DNA of 42,178 nucleotides, from contig NZ_AORV01000032.1 of NCBI RefSeq assembly GCF_000350485.1, forward strand, positions 1 through 42,178, written 5' to 3'. This stretch comes from Ruminiclostridium cellobioparum subsp. termitidis CT1112. Its GTDB lineage: Bacteria; Bacillota; Clostridia; Acetivibrionales; DSM-1351. Under the pieces are notes generated by a model. It did not search any database. It was not told the DNA's origin and saw nothing but the letters and a program-made list of their open reading frames with translations. Within the stretch, counting starts at the first letter, position 1, and every line of letters starts with the position of its first letter. A program made the position numbers and the translations under genes. Below are positions 32,936-42,157 of this stretch, piece by piece.

Positions 32936-33033
32936 AAATTAATTCAGAGTTATCCAGTAGTCTATATCATCTAAATTCATACATCTCCGGCGGTTAAATT
33001 CCACCGGACAATACACGTTTATATATTACAGAT

Positions 33034-33492
33034 CTAGTCTTCATCATCAAAATCTTCTTCACGTCCGTGGCTGTGATAACAGCTGTTGCAGCAGCCGTTA
33101 CAGTCTACGCTCTCATCGGGGGCCTGGCCGTTCTTTCTCCTGTAATCCTCCAGTGCAGCAGCAATAGCTTCCTCTGCAAGATTTGAACAGTGCATCTTTG
33201 CGGGCGGCAATCCATCAAGTGCTTCAGCAACAGCTTTATTTGTTATTTTCATAGCTTCCTCAACAGTTTTGCCCTTTACAAGCTCGGTAGCCATACTGCT
33301 GGTTGCTACTGCAGCCCCGCAGCCAAAAGTTTTAAACTTTGCATCAACTATTATATTATCCTCTATTTTAAGATACATTTTCATGATATCTCCGCATTTT
33401 GCATTTCCAACCTGACCAACACCATTGGCATCTTCAATTTCTCCAACATTTCTTGGATTTGAAAAATGGTCCATGACTTTTTCACTATACAT
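33034..33492 (-). CDS. iscU: Iron-sulfur cluster scaffold protein NifU/IscU
   Basis: The scaffold on which Fe-S clusters are built. The 152-residue product has the three conserved cysteines in NAKCGDIMKM, FKTFGCGAAVA and MHCSNLAEEA. The tail (VDCNGCCNSCYHSHG, then acidic residues) carries extra Cys and His, a clostridial variant that may bind another metal. The start ATG has AAGAGG upstream. It follows iscS by 74 bases; the pair is regulated by IscR further upstream. Confidence 0.96.
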   Translation of the reverse strand: MYSEKVMDHFSNPRNVGEIEDANGVGQVGNAKCGDIMKMYLKIEDNIIVDAKFKTFGCGAAVATSSMATELVKGKTVEEAMKITNKAVAEALDGLPPAKMHCSNLAEEAIAAALEDYRRKNGQAPDESVDCNGCCNSCYHSHGREEDFDDED

Positions 33493-33566
33493 TTAACATA
33501 ACCTCTTTTCTCATATATGATTAACTTTGATTAAATGCTCATAAATTGATAACAGGGTATCAAATA

Positions 33567-34748
33567 TTACTTTTTGTTCTTGATAGCTTCGTATAATGGC
33601 GACATATCCCTTAACTTGCTCACTATTTTAGGAATTTCCTCAAGTAAAAAATCAACATCCTCCTGGGTATTCTCCTCACCAAATGTCAATCTCAGTGAAC
33701 CGTGAGCAATTTCATGGGGAAGACCGATAGCCATCAAAACATGTGAAGGATCAAGGGAGCCCGAAGAACAGGCCGATCCGCTGGAACCGCAAACTCCGAT
33801 CATATCAAGCATTAAGAGGAGTGATTCGCCTTCTATATATTGGAATGAAATATTTACATTGCCAGGCAGTCTGTTGGTTCTATGGCCATTCAATCTGATA
33901 TATGGAACTTTGGCCATAAGACCCTCTATGGTTTTTTCTCTTAAGTCCAGAAGCTTTGTGTTATAGGAGTCCATATTTTCAACCGCAAGCTCTATTGCCT
34001 TACCCAGTCCGATAATACCAGGCAGGTTTTCGGTACTTGCCCTCTTGCCTCTTTCCTGTGCTCCACCATGTATAAAGGAGGAAATCTTCACACCTTTTCT
34101 TACATATAAGGCGCCTACACCCTTAGGTCCGTAGAACTTATGGCTTGACAGAGATAAAAGGTCAATATTCATCTTCTCTACATCTATGGCAACATTTCCT
34201 ATTGCCTGTACAGCATCAGTGTGAAAATAAATGCCCTTTTCACGGGCAAAAGCACCTATTTCCTTTATATGCTGAATGGTACCTATTTCATTATTTGCAA
34301 ACATGATACTGATAAGAATGGTTGTATCCTTTACAGCCTTTTTTAAATCTTCCAGTGATACAACTCCGTCGCTGTCAACGGGCAGGTAGGTTACTTCAAA
34401 CCCTTCACTCTCCAGGTATTTGCAGGAATTCATTATTGCAGGGTGCTCTATGGCAGACGTAATAATGTGATTGCCTTTTTTCTTGTTGGCACTTGCTATG
34501 CCTTTTATAGCCCAGTTGTCGGCTTCACTTCCGGAACCGGTAAAGTAAATCTCTCTGGCCTGTGCTCCAAGTGCCCTGGCAACCTTTTCTCTGGCTTCTT
34601 CAACCGCTTTCTTGCTTTCACGGCCAAGAGTATATATTGAAGAAGCATTACCAAATTGCTCGCAGAAGTAAGGCTTCATAGTTTCAAAAACTTCAGGCTT
34701 TACATATGTGGTTGCTGCATGATCTAAATAAATAACTCTGTTTCCCAT
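33567..34748 (-). CDS. iscS: Cysteine desulfurase NifS/IscS
   Basis: A PLP enzyme that takes sulfur from cysteine and passes it to IscU and MnmA. The 393-residue product has [14 protein letters not shown] at the start, the PLP lysine in [16 protein letters not shown], and the mobile catalytic cysteine in [16 protein letters not shown]. The ATG ([10 protein letters not shown]) follows GGGAG by 8 bases. It is 74 bases before iscU and about 100 bases after iscR, giving the typical iscR-iscS-iscU block. Confidence 0.97.
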   Translation of the reverse strand: MGNRVIYLDHAATTYVKPEVFETMKPYFCEQFGNASSIYTLGRESKKAVEEAREKVARALGAQAREIYFTGSGSEADNWAIKGIASANKKKGNHIITSAIEHPAIMNSCKYLESEGFEVTYLPVDSDGVVSLEDLKKAVKDTTILISIMFANNEIGTIQHIKEIGAFAREKGIYFHTDAVQAIGNVAIDVEKMNIDLLSLSSHKFYGPKGVGALYVRKGVKISSFIHGGAQERGKRASTENLPGIIGLGKAIELAVENMDSYNTKLLDLREKTIEGLMAKVPYIRLNGHRTNRLPGNVNISFQYIEGESLLLMLDMIGVCGSSGSACSSGSLDPSHVLMAIGLPHEIAHGSLRLTFGEENTQEDVDFLLEEIPKIVSKLRDMSPLYEAIKNKK

Positions 34749-34849
34749 ATCGAACACTCCCTTATAAATTTGAACTTAAAGAGGAATATATGAATCAGTC
34801 TTCAAGTATTCCTTAATAATATACCCTTACAAAATTAATAAAAACAGGA

Positions 34850-35299
34850 TTATATGTAATAAATATAATCGTCATTTCTTGTTTTTTCCTGATGCTGCTG
34901 TACAAGATCGGCTACCGTAATAGAATCAACAACCTCGTTGATTTTATCCCTCAATTTCGCCCAAACCGCAGCCGTAACACAACTATCAGCCTTATCACAG
35001 CTGACAGGCATTTCGAGATCTATGCAGTCCACCGGGCAAAGCGTCCCTTCCAGGGATCTTAAAACATCTCCCACCAAAATTTTTTCAGCAGGCTTGGCAA
35101 GCAGGTAACCTCCTTGAGCGCCTCTGATGCTTTTGACAAGGCCGGACTTTTTCAAGGACGAAAAAAGCTGTTCCAGATAATTTTCGGAAAGACCCTGTCT
35201 TTCTGCAACACTTTTTAAAGATACCTGCCCTTCCCTATCATGGACGGCAAGATCAACTATGGCTCTCAAACCATATCTTCCCTTTGTGGAAACCTTCAA
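34850..35299 (-). CDS. iscR: Rrf2 family transcriptional regulator, IscR-like
   Basis: An Rrf2-family repressor of Fe-S cluster assembly genes that uses an Fe-S cluster as sensor. The 149-residue product begins KVSTKGRYGLRAIVDLA and has the winged helix with SVAERQGLSENYLEQLFSSLKKSGLV and IRGAQGGYLL. Its three cluster-type cysteines lie in CPVDCIDLEMPVSCDKADSC. I set the start at TTG, 4 bases after AAGGTGAT; the longer frame adds 17 residues absent from relatives. It is first in the isc operon and likely autoregulates. Confidence 0.95.
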   Translation of the reverse strand: MKVSTKGRYGLRAIVDLAVHDREGQVSLKSVAERQGLSENYLEQLFSSLKKSGLVKSIRGAQGGYLLAKPAEKILVGDVLRSLEGTLCPVDCIDLEMPVSCDKADSCVTAAVWAKLRDKINEVVDSITVADLVQQHQEKTRNDDYIYYI

Positions 35300-35434
35300 G
35301 TTAATCACCTTAATTCCAATTAATTTACTAGACTTTATTGATGTTACCATATCATAAAAGGGAATTCAAGTAGAAATAGTAACATTTATTTGAAATAACT
35401 TAAATTATTTTTATTTTTCAGATTATTATATGCG

Positions 35435-35716
35435 CTAGAAAAACGAGCTGTAACACCTGTTTTTCAGCATATAATCAATTTCATCTATGCTCTTTCCGTT
35501 TGCGCAGACAATAAAAACACCATAGCTGGATTTGCTGCTGGTGCTCATAACAGGGTTTGTATTTTCTTCAGTTATTGCCGAAAAATCAAAACGCCCCCCC
35601 TCATATACAACTGCATCTATAGGGTTTCTGTAAGTATATAGGTCAACCACATTATACCCTCTTTGGGATAGGGCTTTTGACAGCTCCGTTAAATTTGACT
35701 GTACTGCAACTATCAT
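35435..35716 (-). CDS. YkuS/UPF0180 family protein
   Basis: A 93-residue protein of the UPF0180 (YkuS) family of unknown function. It begins MIVAVQSNLTELSKALSQRGY, an N-terminal helix typical of the family, and has NPIDAVVYEGG and FIVCANGKSIDEIDYMLKNR. The start ATG has GGAGG upstream. It lies just downstream of a region with a GAATGA-N3-TCATTC palindrome (35746-35760) and 135 bases upstream of iscR, on the same strand. Confidence 0.85.
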   Translation of the reverse strand: MIVAVQSNLTELSKALSQRGYNVVDLYTYRNPIDAVVYEGGRFDFSAITEENTNPVMSTSSKSSYGVFIVCANGKSIDEIDYMLKNRCYSSFF

Positions 35717-35855
35717 ATTTTCACCTCCGAAAATAATATTTAAAGGAATGATTTTCATTCTTAGGTACTAACTTCCAGAAAATATTTGTTCTATTTGAAG
35801 TTATTCCCTGATAGTATTTACAGAGGTAAAATATTTATTCTATTTTGCAGAGATT

Positions 35856-36122
35856 TTATTCTTCAGAATTATCCTCATTTTCCTGAGAACTTTCTGCTTC
35901 ATCGGGATTCTCATTATCAGCCTCCTGAACATCTCCGGTGGTATTTTCACCTGTTTTTATTATCTTATTGCTTGGCAGGGGCTTATTGGTGAAAATAAAC
36001 CATACTGCAATTACTGCATATACTGCAATACTTTGCATGAGAAAAATCTGAAATACCACTATGTTTAATATTAGTAATACAAAACCTGCAAGTAGTATCC
36101 ACGCCAGTACTCTTTTCTTCAT
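35856..36122 (-). CDS. Small membrane protein with acidic tail
   Basis: An 88-residue protein with two hydrophobic segments (RVLAWILLAGFVLLILNIVVF and SIAVYAVIAVWFIF) and a highly acidic C-terminal tail rich in Asp, Glu and Asn. The start ATG overlaps the rarA stop (TGATG), so it is translationally coupled. The function is unknown; coupling to rarA may be only historical. Confidence 0.75.
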   Translation of the reverse strand: MKKRVLAWILLAGFVLLILNIVVFQIFLMQSIAVYAVIAVWFIFTNKPLPSNKIIKTGENTTGDVQEADNENPDEAESSQENEDNSEE

Positions 36123-37411
36123 CACTGCTCTCTCCATTTCTCCAACCAGTCTTTTATTTTGGCTTCGTAGCCGTTTGCAGTCGGGTTGTAATAAAGTGTC
36201 CCTTTCATTTCCTCAGGGAAAAATTCCTGTTTTACGATATTATTTTTATAATCATGTGCATATTTATAGCCCTGTCCATAGCCCAGCTGCTCCATGCCCT
36301 TTGCTGCGGCATTCCGCAAATGCATGGGGACACTCCCAGTGTTTTTTGATTCAACATCAGACATTGCTTTGTTTAAGGCCATATATGCGGAATTTGACTT
36401 GGGGCTGCAGGCAACTGTAACTGCCGCATGAGCGAGTATTATCCTGGCCTCGGGCATCCCAATCATCTTTACCGCCTGTGCCGCGGCCACGGCAACCTGG
36501 AGTGCCGTCGGATTTGCCATACCCACATCCTCTGAGGCGCATATTATTATTCTTCTTGCCAGGAATTCTACATCCTCACCTGCATACAGCGCTCTTGCAA
36601 GGTAGAATACTGCTGCATCAGGGCTGCTTCCCCTCATGGATTTAATAAAGGCACTGATATTATCATAATGCTCTTCACCATTTTTATCAAAGCGGATTGC
36701 TTTTTTCTGAACGCACTCTTCAATTGTTTTCAAGGTTATATCTATAGCACCGTTCTCACCAAGCTCGGAGGTAAGTACGGCCAGCTCTATGGAATTAAGT
36801 GCCGTACGGGCATCACCGGAACAGACCTCACTCAGGTAGTCAAGCGCCTCCTCGCTGATATTTATAATATAGTTTCCCAGGCCCCTCTCATTATCCCTGA
36901 TAGCGGTTATAAGCAGTTTTTTTATATCTTCTTTTTCAAGGGGCTTCAGCATAAACACCGTTGATCTGGATATAAGCGCTTTGTTTACTTCAAAAAAAGG
37001 ATTTTCGGTAGTTGCACCTATCAGTACGATGGATCCGTCCTCTACATAAGGCAAAAGTGCATCCTGCTGGGATTTATTGAAGCGGTGGATCTCATCTATA
37101 AACAAAACTGTTCTGCCATTTGGATTAAGCATTGTATTTTTGGTGTCGGCGGCAATTCTTTTTATATCACCAACGCCCGAAGTTACCGCATTAAGCTTTT
37201 CAAAGCTGGACTGGGTGGTATTTGCAATGATCCTGGCCAGTGAAGTTTTTCCGGTGCCTGGCGGGCCATATAGAATAATTGACGTAATTCTATCCGCTTT
37301 TATCATCCTGTACAACATTTTATCCCTGCCTATTATATGGCCCTGTCCGACAAATTCCTCAATAGTCCTCGGCGCCATTCTGTATGCCAGGGGCTGTATC
37401 TTTTCTCTCAT
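36122..37411 (-). CDS. rarA: Replication-associated recombination protein RarA/MgsA
   Basis: A AAA+ ATPase related to clamp loaders, acting at stalled replication forks. The 429-residue product has PLAYRMAPRTIEEFVGQGHI, Walker A (YGPPGTGKTSLARIIA) near residue 53, Walker B (LFIDEIHRFNKSQQDALLP), and the C-terminal tetramerisation region with YLARALYAGEDVEFLARR and YYNPTANGYEAKIKDWL. The start ATG has AAGGAG upstream. It precedes the small membrane protein gene. Confidence 0.97.
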   Translation of the reverse strand: MREKIQPLAYRMAPRTIEEFVGQGHIIGRDKMLYRMIKADRITSIILYGPPGTGKTSLARIIANTTQSSFEKLNAVTSGVGDIKRIAADTKNTMLNPNGRTVLFIDEIHRFNKSQQDALLPYVEDGSIVLIGATTENPFFEVNKALISRSTVFMLKPLEKEDIKKLLITAIRDNERGLGNYIINISEEALDYLSEVCSGDARTALNSIELAVLTSELGENGAIDITLKTIEECVQKKAIRFDKNGEEHYDNISAFIKSMRGSSPDAAVFYLARALYAGEDVEFLARRIIICASEDVGMANPTALQVAVAAAQAVKMIGMPEARIILAHAAVTVACSPKSNSAYMALNKAMSDVESKNTGSVPMHLRNAAAKGMEQLGYGQGYKYAHDYKNNIVKQEFFPEEMKGTLYYNPTANGYEAKIKDWLEKWREQ

Positions 37412-37439
37412 AAAACTCCTTAAAAATCTCCTATTTAAC

Positions 37440-39389
37440 CTATTTTTTTATCATAAAGGTCTTCCAGATATCTTTAACTTCGTTAACTGTCCTGTCAGTT
37501 GCCGTAAGATCAGGAACAACACTGATATAGCAGTACGAATAGTCCCCGGCCTCAAAGCAATAGCTGGTCACTGCTGCAAAAAAATCCATATCTGCACTTT
37601 CAACCTTATATGTATATACCCTCATTTGATAACCTTTTTCATTGACAGAGGACTGGACCGGAGTCGCACCATATACTTTTTTCAGAACCTTCATTATACC
37701 AAATTTCTCCTCGTCGGTGAGAGACCTGGACAATGATGAGTTTTCGGTCGCATAAACCATTACACTTGCATTTGTATCAGGCTCGGTAAAAGTGACCGAG
37801 CTATCATCTCCGGCACCTGATTTGGTCCAGTAACCGGGCAGTTTAACACTCCAGCTGAAGGTTTTGTTAATATACTCAAACAATTCGTCCTGCTGTGACA
37901 CCCTTATACCGACATTTTTATTGGTATATTTTTCAAAATCACTCTCGAATTTTCCTTCATCAACAGAGTAGAAGTCCATTTGATCTATGGTCTCTTTAAA
38001 CTGGCCTATAAGCTTATCGTATTCGCCTTCAGGAAGTTTGACTGTTATTTCATAAACAAAACTTCCTTTGGTAAAATATAACTCATCCATAATATAGACC
38101 TTATCTCCCTGTTTTATGCTGAATTTAAGGTTTCTGGCCTCAGCACCGGCAGCTGTGGCATTCTCATCGGAGATGAATTTATATACCCTGGCATTGAAAT
38201 ATTTGTTGTATTTCTCCTTGATATTGTCTACATATTCCTCAAGACTTCCGCTGTCCCCCAGCGTATTCATGGTTATTCTCATATAGTGCCTGCTGTCCAG
38301 ACCAAGGCAGGTCGTCATGGGATCATCGTTTGACAATACCTTATCCCATTTTGCAGGTACATTGATTGACCAGGGCAGATATTTGGCATCCAGGTTCAAA
38401 GTCACATAGTTATAAAAACTTGCCTTTCCCTGCACAACCCTGGAAATATCCTCCACACCTTTTACCGCACCTTTATAATTGAGACTGAAGGAATTCATAA
38501 TGTTTTCATAATATTTGTCTGTTAAAAGCTTTTCAGGTGTAACTGAATTATCATAACAATTTATAGTGACATAATAGAAGTAATCTCCCTTGTCAAATAC
38601 TTTTACTCGCAAGGACTCATCATATTCTGAAAGCCTTGTATACTGAAAGTACGGGACAGCGGCCGCAGGATCCATTTTTGAATTTCTCACCGAACTGTTG
38701 TACAATATATCGTTGTACAGCTCGGCAAGTTTTCTGCCATTTTTATTTTCCACTGCTATCTCAAAATAAAGACTCCTGCTCTCATTTGTAATGCCTACTT
38801 TATCGGATTTAAAGCTGTTGGATACTATTCTTGATCCGGAGGGTATACTTAAGCTCCAGCCGTAAAAGCTGTTGCCCACCTTCGGACTGGTAATGCCTCC
38901 GGTGAGAAAGGATAAATCATTTAACGCCCCGTCATCCTCAAGAACTATCTTTATGCTGCCTTTTTTCAGGTCACTGGTGACAGTAACCGGAAAACTGGCC
39001 GATATAAACTCCAGAGGCACCATAGTCGCTTTGTCTTTTACAACAGGTGCTGCCGGCAGTTTTTTCTTTTCAGTATTGGAAATGTATTCTGTCGACCCGA
39101 CAGTTATCTCGGCATTCATTTCACCATATATGACTTCGATAACTTTATTCTTTTTGTTTACTTCGGCTCCGACGGCTGTGGTGATCCATTCCAGAGGTAC
39201 CATTGCCGAATTGTTCGCCATATAAGGTTTTTCAACCTTTGATTCGGTTCCGTTGACTTTGGCAGAAGTACTTCCCACCTTGAGTTCAAGCACCAGTTTG
39301 TCATTTCCGGCCGCATATGTATTCGTCAGGAAGGCTGCCAATATTGAAATCACAACAAGCAGACTTAATAAAGTTTTTCCTATTTTCAT
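37440..39389 (-). CDS. Secreted protein with copper-amine-oxidase-like N-terminal domain
   Basis: A 649-residue secreted protein. It starts with a signal peptide (TLLSLLVVISILAAFLTNTYA) and then the 'stalk' CuAO_N1-like domain: VNGTESKVEKPYMANNSAMV with VPLEWITTAVGAEV, and a second copy of the theme, KDKATMVPLEFISASFPV. The remaining 500 residues have two or three repeats of a beta-rich unit (YGWSLSIPSG, FYNYVTLNLDAKYLPWSINVP, INKTFSWSVKLPGYW). No catalytic motif is evident. An extracellular binding role is likely. It lies 78 bases downstream of the HtrA-like gene. Confidence 0.85.
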   Translation of the reverse strand: MKIGKTLLSLLVVISILAAFLTNTYAAGNDKLVLELKVGSTSAKVNGTESKVEKPYMANNSAMVPLEWITTAVGAEVNKKNKVIEVIYGEMNAEITVGSTEYISNTEKKKLPAAPVVKDKATMVPLEFISASFPVTVTSDLKKGSIKIVLEDDGALNDLSFLTGGITSPKVGNSFYGWSLSIPSGSRIVSNSFKSDKVGITNESRSLYFEIAVENKNGRKLAELYNDILYNSSVRNSKMDPAAAVPYFQYTRLSEYDESLRVKVFDKGDYFYYVTINCYDNSVTPEKLLTDKYYENIMNSFSLNYKGAVKGVEDISRVVQGKASFYNYVTLNLDAKYLPWSINVPAKWDKVLSNDDPMTTCLGLDSRHYMRITMNTLGDSGSLEEYVDNIKEKYNKYFNARVYKFISDENATAAGAEARNLKFSIKQGDKVYIMDELYFTKGSFVYEITVKLPEGEYDKLIGQFKETIDQMDFYSVDEGKFESDFEKYTNKNVGIRVSQQDELFEYINKTFSWSVKLPGYWTKSGAGDDSSVTFTEPDTNASVMVYATENSSLSRSLTDEEKFGIMKVLKKVYGATPVQSSVNEKGYQMRVYTYKVESADMDFFAAVTSYCFEAGDYSYCYISVVPDLTATDRTVNEVKDIWKTFMIKK

Positions 39390-39467
39390 AACTGTCACGT
39401 CCTTATTTTCTATACTCTTTTTCTCTTAATTGCTTACTGCCGTTCTTAAAACTCTTCTGACGACGGT

Positions 39468-40607
39468 TTATTTTTCACCGAAAACCACGTTGACTGTAAG
39501 CTGTTTATTATCCCGGAGCAATTTAAAGGCCGCTTTATCTCCCGGAAGATATTTTTTCATTTCCTCATTGTAATCGATAATTGAGTTAACCTTCACACCG
39601 TTTACCGATACCAGCTTGTCGTCCACCTGAATGTCGTACCTTTCAGCGTCCGAGCCTTCTTCAATATCCCTGACCGTCAGGCCTTCAACAGAACTGGGGA
39701 GACCGTACTGTGAGGTTATGCTCTCTGAAAATACTATTCCCAGATAAGGTCTCTTGATTTTTCCGAATTTCTCAAAGTGACTTATGGCGTACCTGACGGT
39801 ATCAACAGGAATTGAAAAATTAAGTCCTTCCACTCCAAATCCCACCAGTTTTACCGAATTGATGCCTATAACCTGGCCCTTCATATTCACCAGGGGGCCT
39901 CCGCTGTTTCCTCCGTTGATTGCCGCATCGGATTGTATAAACCTGTACTCCCCGTCGGCCGACCTGTTCATCCCGCTGATTATGCCTTTTGTGGCCGAGT
40001 TTCTTAAATTAAAAGATAAGGGTGTGCCAATGGCCACAACTTCCTGGCCCACCGCAACACTGGACATATCTCCGAAAACGGCCGGAGTCAGTCCTCCCTT
40101 GTCTATTTTGATCACCGCCAGATCAAGACTGTCATCTATGGCCTTCAGCCTGGCTTTATATGCCTTGCTGTTGGAGAGGACAACCACAATGGTATCCATG
40201 TCCTTTACAACATGGGCATTGGTAACTATGTATCCGTCACTTCTATATATGACGCCTGTTCCAAAAATCAGGTTGTCGGTGTATTCGCTGTAATCATAAC
40301 TGCTTTCCTTAAGCTTGCCTATGATGCCTACCACTGAAGGACCGACTTTGTTTATTATATTTGAAATCCTGTTTGTATCGGTATTTATTTCAATTGACTT
40401 ATCGCTTTTGCTTACGGTAATACCATCAAGATTTCCTGCCAGGCTGTCGACAAGTACATACTGTTTGCCGTTGAATTCCTTTACCGCATCGTTTACCTGT
40501 TTGCCGTCAATCTTCAAGGTTACATTTCCTGCTGCATATGTACCGGTTGTCATAAATACGATAGCAGTTACCAGACACACCGATTTTATAATGGTTTTTT
40601 TTATCAT
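39468..40607 (-). CDS. Secreted S1C (HtrA-like) serine protease with stalk and PDZ domains
   Basis: A 379-residue exported serine protease. Its order is: signal peptide (KSVCLVTAIVFMTTGTYA), a short copper-amine-oxidase-like domain (about residues 27-76), trypsin-like domain, and PDZ domain (about 285-375). The catalytic histidine is in IVTNAHVV, aspartate in LDLAVIKID, and serine in GGNSGGPLVNMKG. It could degrade or refold misfolded extracellular proteins, as other HtrA members do. The fusion with the stalk domain mirrors the neighbouring secreted protein. The start ATG follows GGAGGGA. Confidence 0.93.
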   Translation of the reverse strand: MIKKTIIKSVCLVTAIVFMTTGTYAAGNVTLKIDGKQVNDAVKEFNGKQYVLVDSLAGNLDGITVSKSDKSIEINTDTNRISNIINKVGPSVVGIIGKLKESSYDYSEYTDNLIFGTGVIYRSDGYIVTNAHVVKDMDTIVVVLSNSKAYKARLKAIDDSLDLAVIKIDKGGLTPAVFGDMSSVAVGQEVVAIGTPLSFNLRNSATKGIISGMNRSADGEYRFIQSDAAINGGNSGGPLVNMKGQVIGINSVKLVGFGVEGLNFSIPVDTVRYAISHFEKFGKIKRPYLGIVFSESITSQYGLPSSVEGLTVRDIEEGSDAERYDIQVDDKLVSVNGVKVNSIIDYNEEMKKYLPGDKAAFKLLRDNKQLTVNVVFGEK

Positions 40608-40647
40608 ATTCCCTCCATAGGCGGTTATTTCCTGTCAGGATTAAATC

Positions 40648-40709
40648 TTTCCAGATTTCCATTTTACCATTTTGCGGGAAGCAGTTCAATTTAATTTGCT
40701 GTCTGGAAA
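40648..40709 (-). promoter_or_regulatory. Promoter of HtrA-like gene within an inverted repeat
   Basis: In gene sense TTGAAC, 17 bases, TAAAAT (40661-40689) is a good promoter. It is bracketed by TTTCCAGA (40648-40655) and TCTGGAAA (40702-40709), 46 bases apart. The arms could be an operator pair for a regulator of envelope stress, but no regulator is known. Confidence 0.6.
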
Positions 40710-40722
40710 TATTTACATGGGA

Positions 40723-41442
40723 TCATATTATAAAAATATCCTCGAGAGGGATTTCCAGGCCTTCAAATACATTTGACCTGACAGTCTGGTTGTTTGTAAA
40801 TGTGATAAAGTCTTCTATGACCTTGTTTTCGAAATTATATAAATATACGGCTTTTTTTGATGTATCGGCCAGCCAAAATTCCTTAACTCCCGTAAGTGCG
40901 TATAGATTGAGTTTTCTGAGCATATCATGCTTTCTGGAGGAGGGGGAGAGAACTTCCACGACTAGTGTGGGTATGCCCCAATACTTCCCTTTTTCATCTA
41001 TTTTTTCAGTATCACAGATGATAAGTATATCCGGTTGAACAACATTTTTGTTGTTATCTCCCTTAATCAAGGTAACGTCAAAAGGTGAAGTCAGAGGTCT
41101 GCACTTTTTATCTTTGAACCAGATATGGAAGTAACCGCTGATTTCGGCGATGACCCTTTGGTGGGCATAACTGGGTGAGGCCAGCAGAAAAAGTTCTCCG
41201 TCAATAAGCTCATACCTCTTGTCAGATTCTTCGGAAAGCTTTGTGAATTCCTCATAGGTCATCCTGAGACCGTCCTCATCTTCATATATGCAGCACTCTT
41301 CCCCCACCCTGTCAACGTTACTGCAGGGAACCAATCTTGCTATATCCTTGCTGTTTTTGGTTATGATGATTTCTTCAGAGGCAGAAGCCAATGCCAGATA
41401 TTTTCCAAAGTTATTTTGAACCTCCGTTGATGTTACTCTCAT
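40723..41442 (-). CDS. Phd/YefM-like antitoxin domain fused to Uma2-family nuclease-fold protein
   Basis: A 239-residue fusion. Residues 1-45 (MRVTSTEVQNNFGKYLALAS and IIITKNSKDIARLVP) are the DNA-binding domain of Phd/YefM antitoxins. Residues about 60-239 match the Uma2 (DUF820) family with the PD-(D/E)XK-like core: RYELIDGELFLLASPS, NVVQPDILIICD and TLVVEVLSPSS. Uma2 proteins are numerous and poorly understood. No toxin gene is adjacent. It has its own strong promoter and a set of TTAGCTAA boxes upstream, consistent with autoregulation through the antitoxin domain. The start is ATG with AAAGGAG upstream. Confidence 0.85.
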   Translation of the reverse strand: MRVTSTEVQNNFGKYLALASASEEIIITKNSKDIARLVPCSNVDRVGEECCIYEDEDGLRMTYEEFTKLSEESDKRYELIDGELFLLASPSYAHQRVIAEISGYFHIWFKDKKCRPLTSPFDVTLIKGDNNKNVVQPDILIICDTEKIDEKGKYWGIPTLVVEVLSPSSRKHDMLRKLNLYALTGVKEFWLADTSKKAVYLYNFENKVIEDFITFTNNQTVRSNVFEGLEIPLEDIFII

Positions 41443-41508
41443 AATCAAAGCTCCTTTCAAAGAAATACCTAACGTTGAAATAAAAAATATCTTTTGATTT
41501 GAAGAGTA

Positions 41509-41605
41509 TTAGCTAAAATATATTTGATTTTAGCTAATCATGCTGATATTTATTAGCTATAATTATTATAAGCTTTAAAATAAATCAAGTCAACAATTTA
41601 GCTAA
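41509..41605 (-). promoter_or_regulatory. Promoter and TTAGCTAA box array upstream of the Phd-Uma2 gene
   Basis: In gene sense TTGACT, 17 bases, TATAAT (41565-41593) is nearly ideal. Around it lie four copies of the 8-base palindrome TTAGCTAA (one with a final T): 41509-41516, 41530-41537, 41553-41560 and 41598-41605. Starts are 21, 23 and 45 bases apart, close to two helical turns. One box overlaps the likely start site, one lies just upstream of the -35 and two lie downstream. Binding by the Phd-like domain is inferred. Confidence 0.8.
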
Positions 41606-41607
41606 TA

Positions 41608-42153
41608 TCAATAACCCTGGAGTCCGGCTTTATCAATTGCCGTATAAGTAAGCATGTCATTAACCCTCTTACTCTCCATCAGTGATATTGAGCTCACTTT
41701 TACCGCTGATTTATCAAATTGTATTTTATCTATACCAGGTGCATTTTCGGCCGGCCTGGTCTCTCTTACCAGGGTTATATGGGGACTATAGCTTCTGCCC
41801 TCACCGGGATAGCCTTCCCTCTCAAGTACTGCTTCAAGCCTGCAGTATAATTTCTGCAGTTCGCTGTTTTCCTCCAGCCCCGTCCAGATTATTTTTTTAT
41901 TGCCTTTGCTGAATGCTCCCAGTCTGTCAATCTGCAGTTGAAAGCAGGGCGTACCTGCCGCAGCCGTACGCAAGGCCCTTCTCAGCTTCTCAACCTGTCC
42001 GGGATTCTGTTCCCCTATAAACCTCAGGGTCAGATGAAAATTTTCCTTGTGTGAAAAATTCCCCCCGCTGCAGTATTTCTTAATTTCCTGCTGGAGAGAA
42101 TACAAACGTTCCTTTATTTCCTCCTCAAATTCTATTGCAAAAAACACTCTCAT
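41608..42153 (-). CDS. thpR: RNA 2',3'-cyclic phosphodiesterase ThpR
   Basis: A 2H phosphoesterase that opens 2',3'-cyclic phosphates on RNA. The 181-residue product has the two HxTx motifs: FHLTLRFIGE near residue 44 and HITLVRETR near residue 128. It starts MRVFFAIEF, as usual for the family. ATG is chosen because CATGGAGG lies just upstream. The preceding bases (GTGGCTCATGGAGG) belong to the RBS-linked repeat family, cut off by the window edge. The stop lies 2 bases from the fourth TTAGCTAA box. Confidence 0.95.
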   Translation of the reverse strand: MRVFFAIEFEEEIKERLYSLQQEIKKYCSGGNFSHKENFHLTLRFIGEQNPGQVEKLRRALRTAAAGTPCFQLQIDRLGAFSKGNKKIIWTGLEENSELQKLYCRLEAVLEREGYPGEGRSYSPHITLVRETRPAENAPGIDKIQFDKSAVKVSSISLMESKRVNDMLTYTAIDKAGLQGY

Positions 42154-42157
42154 ATTA

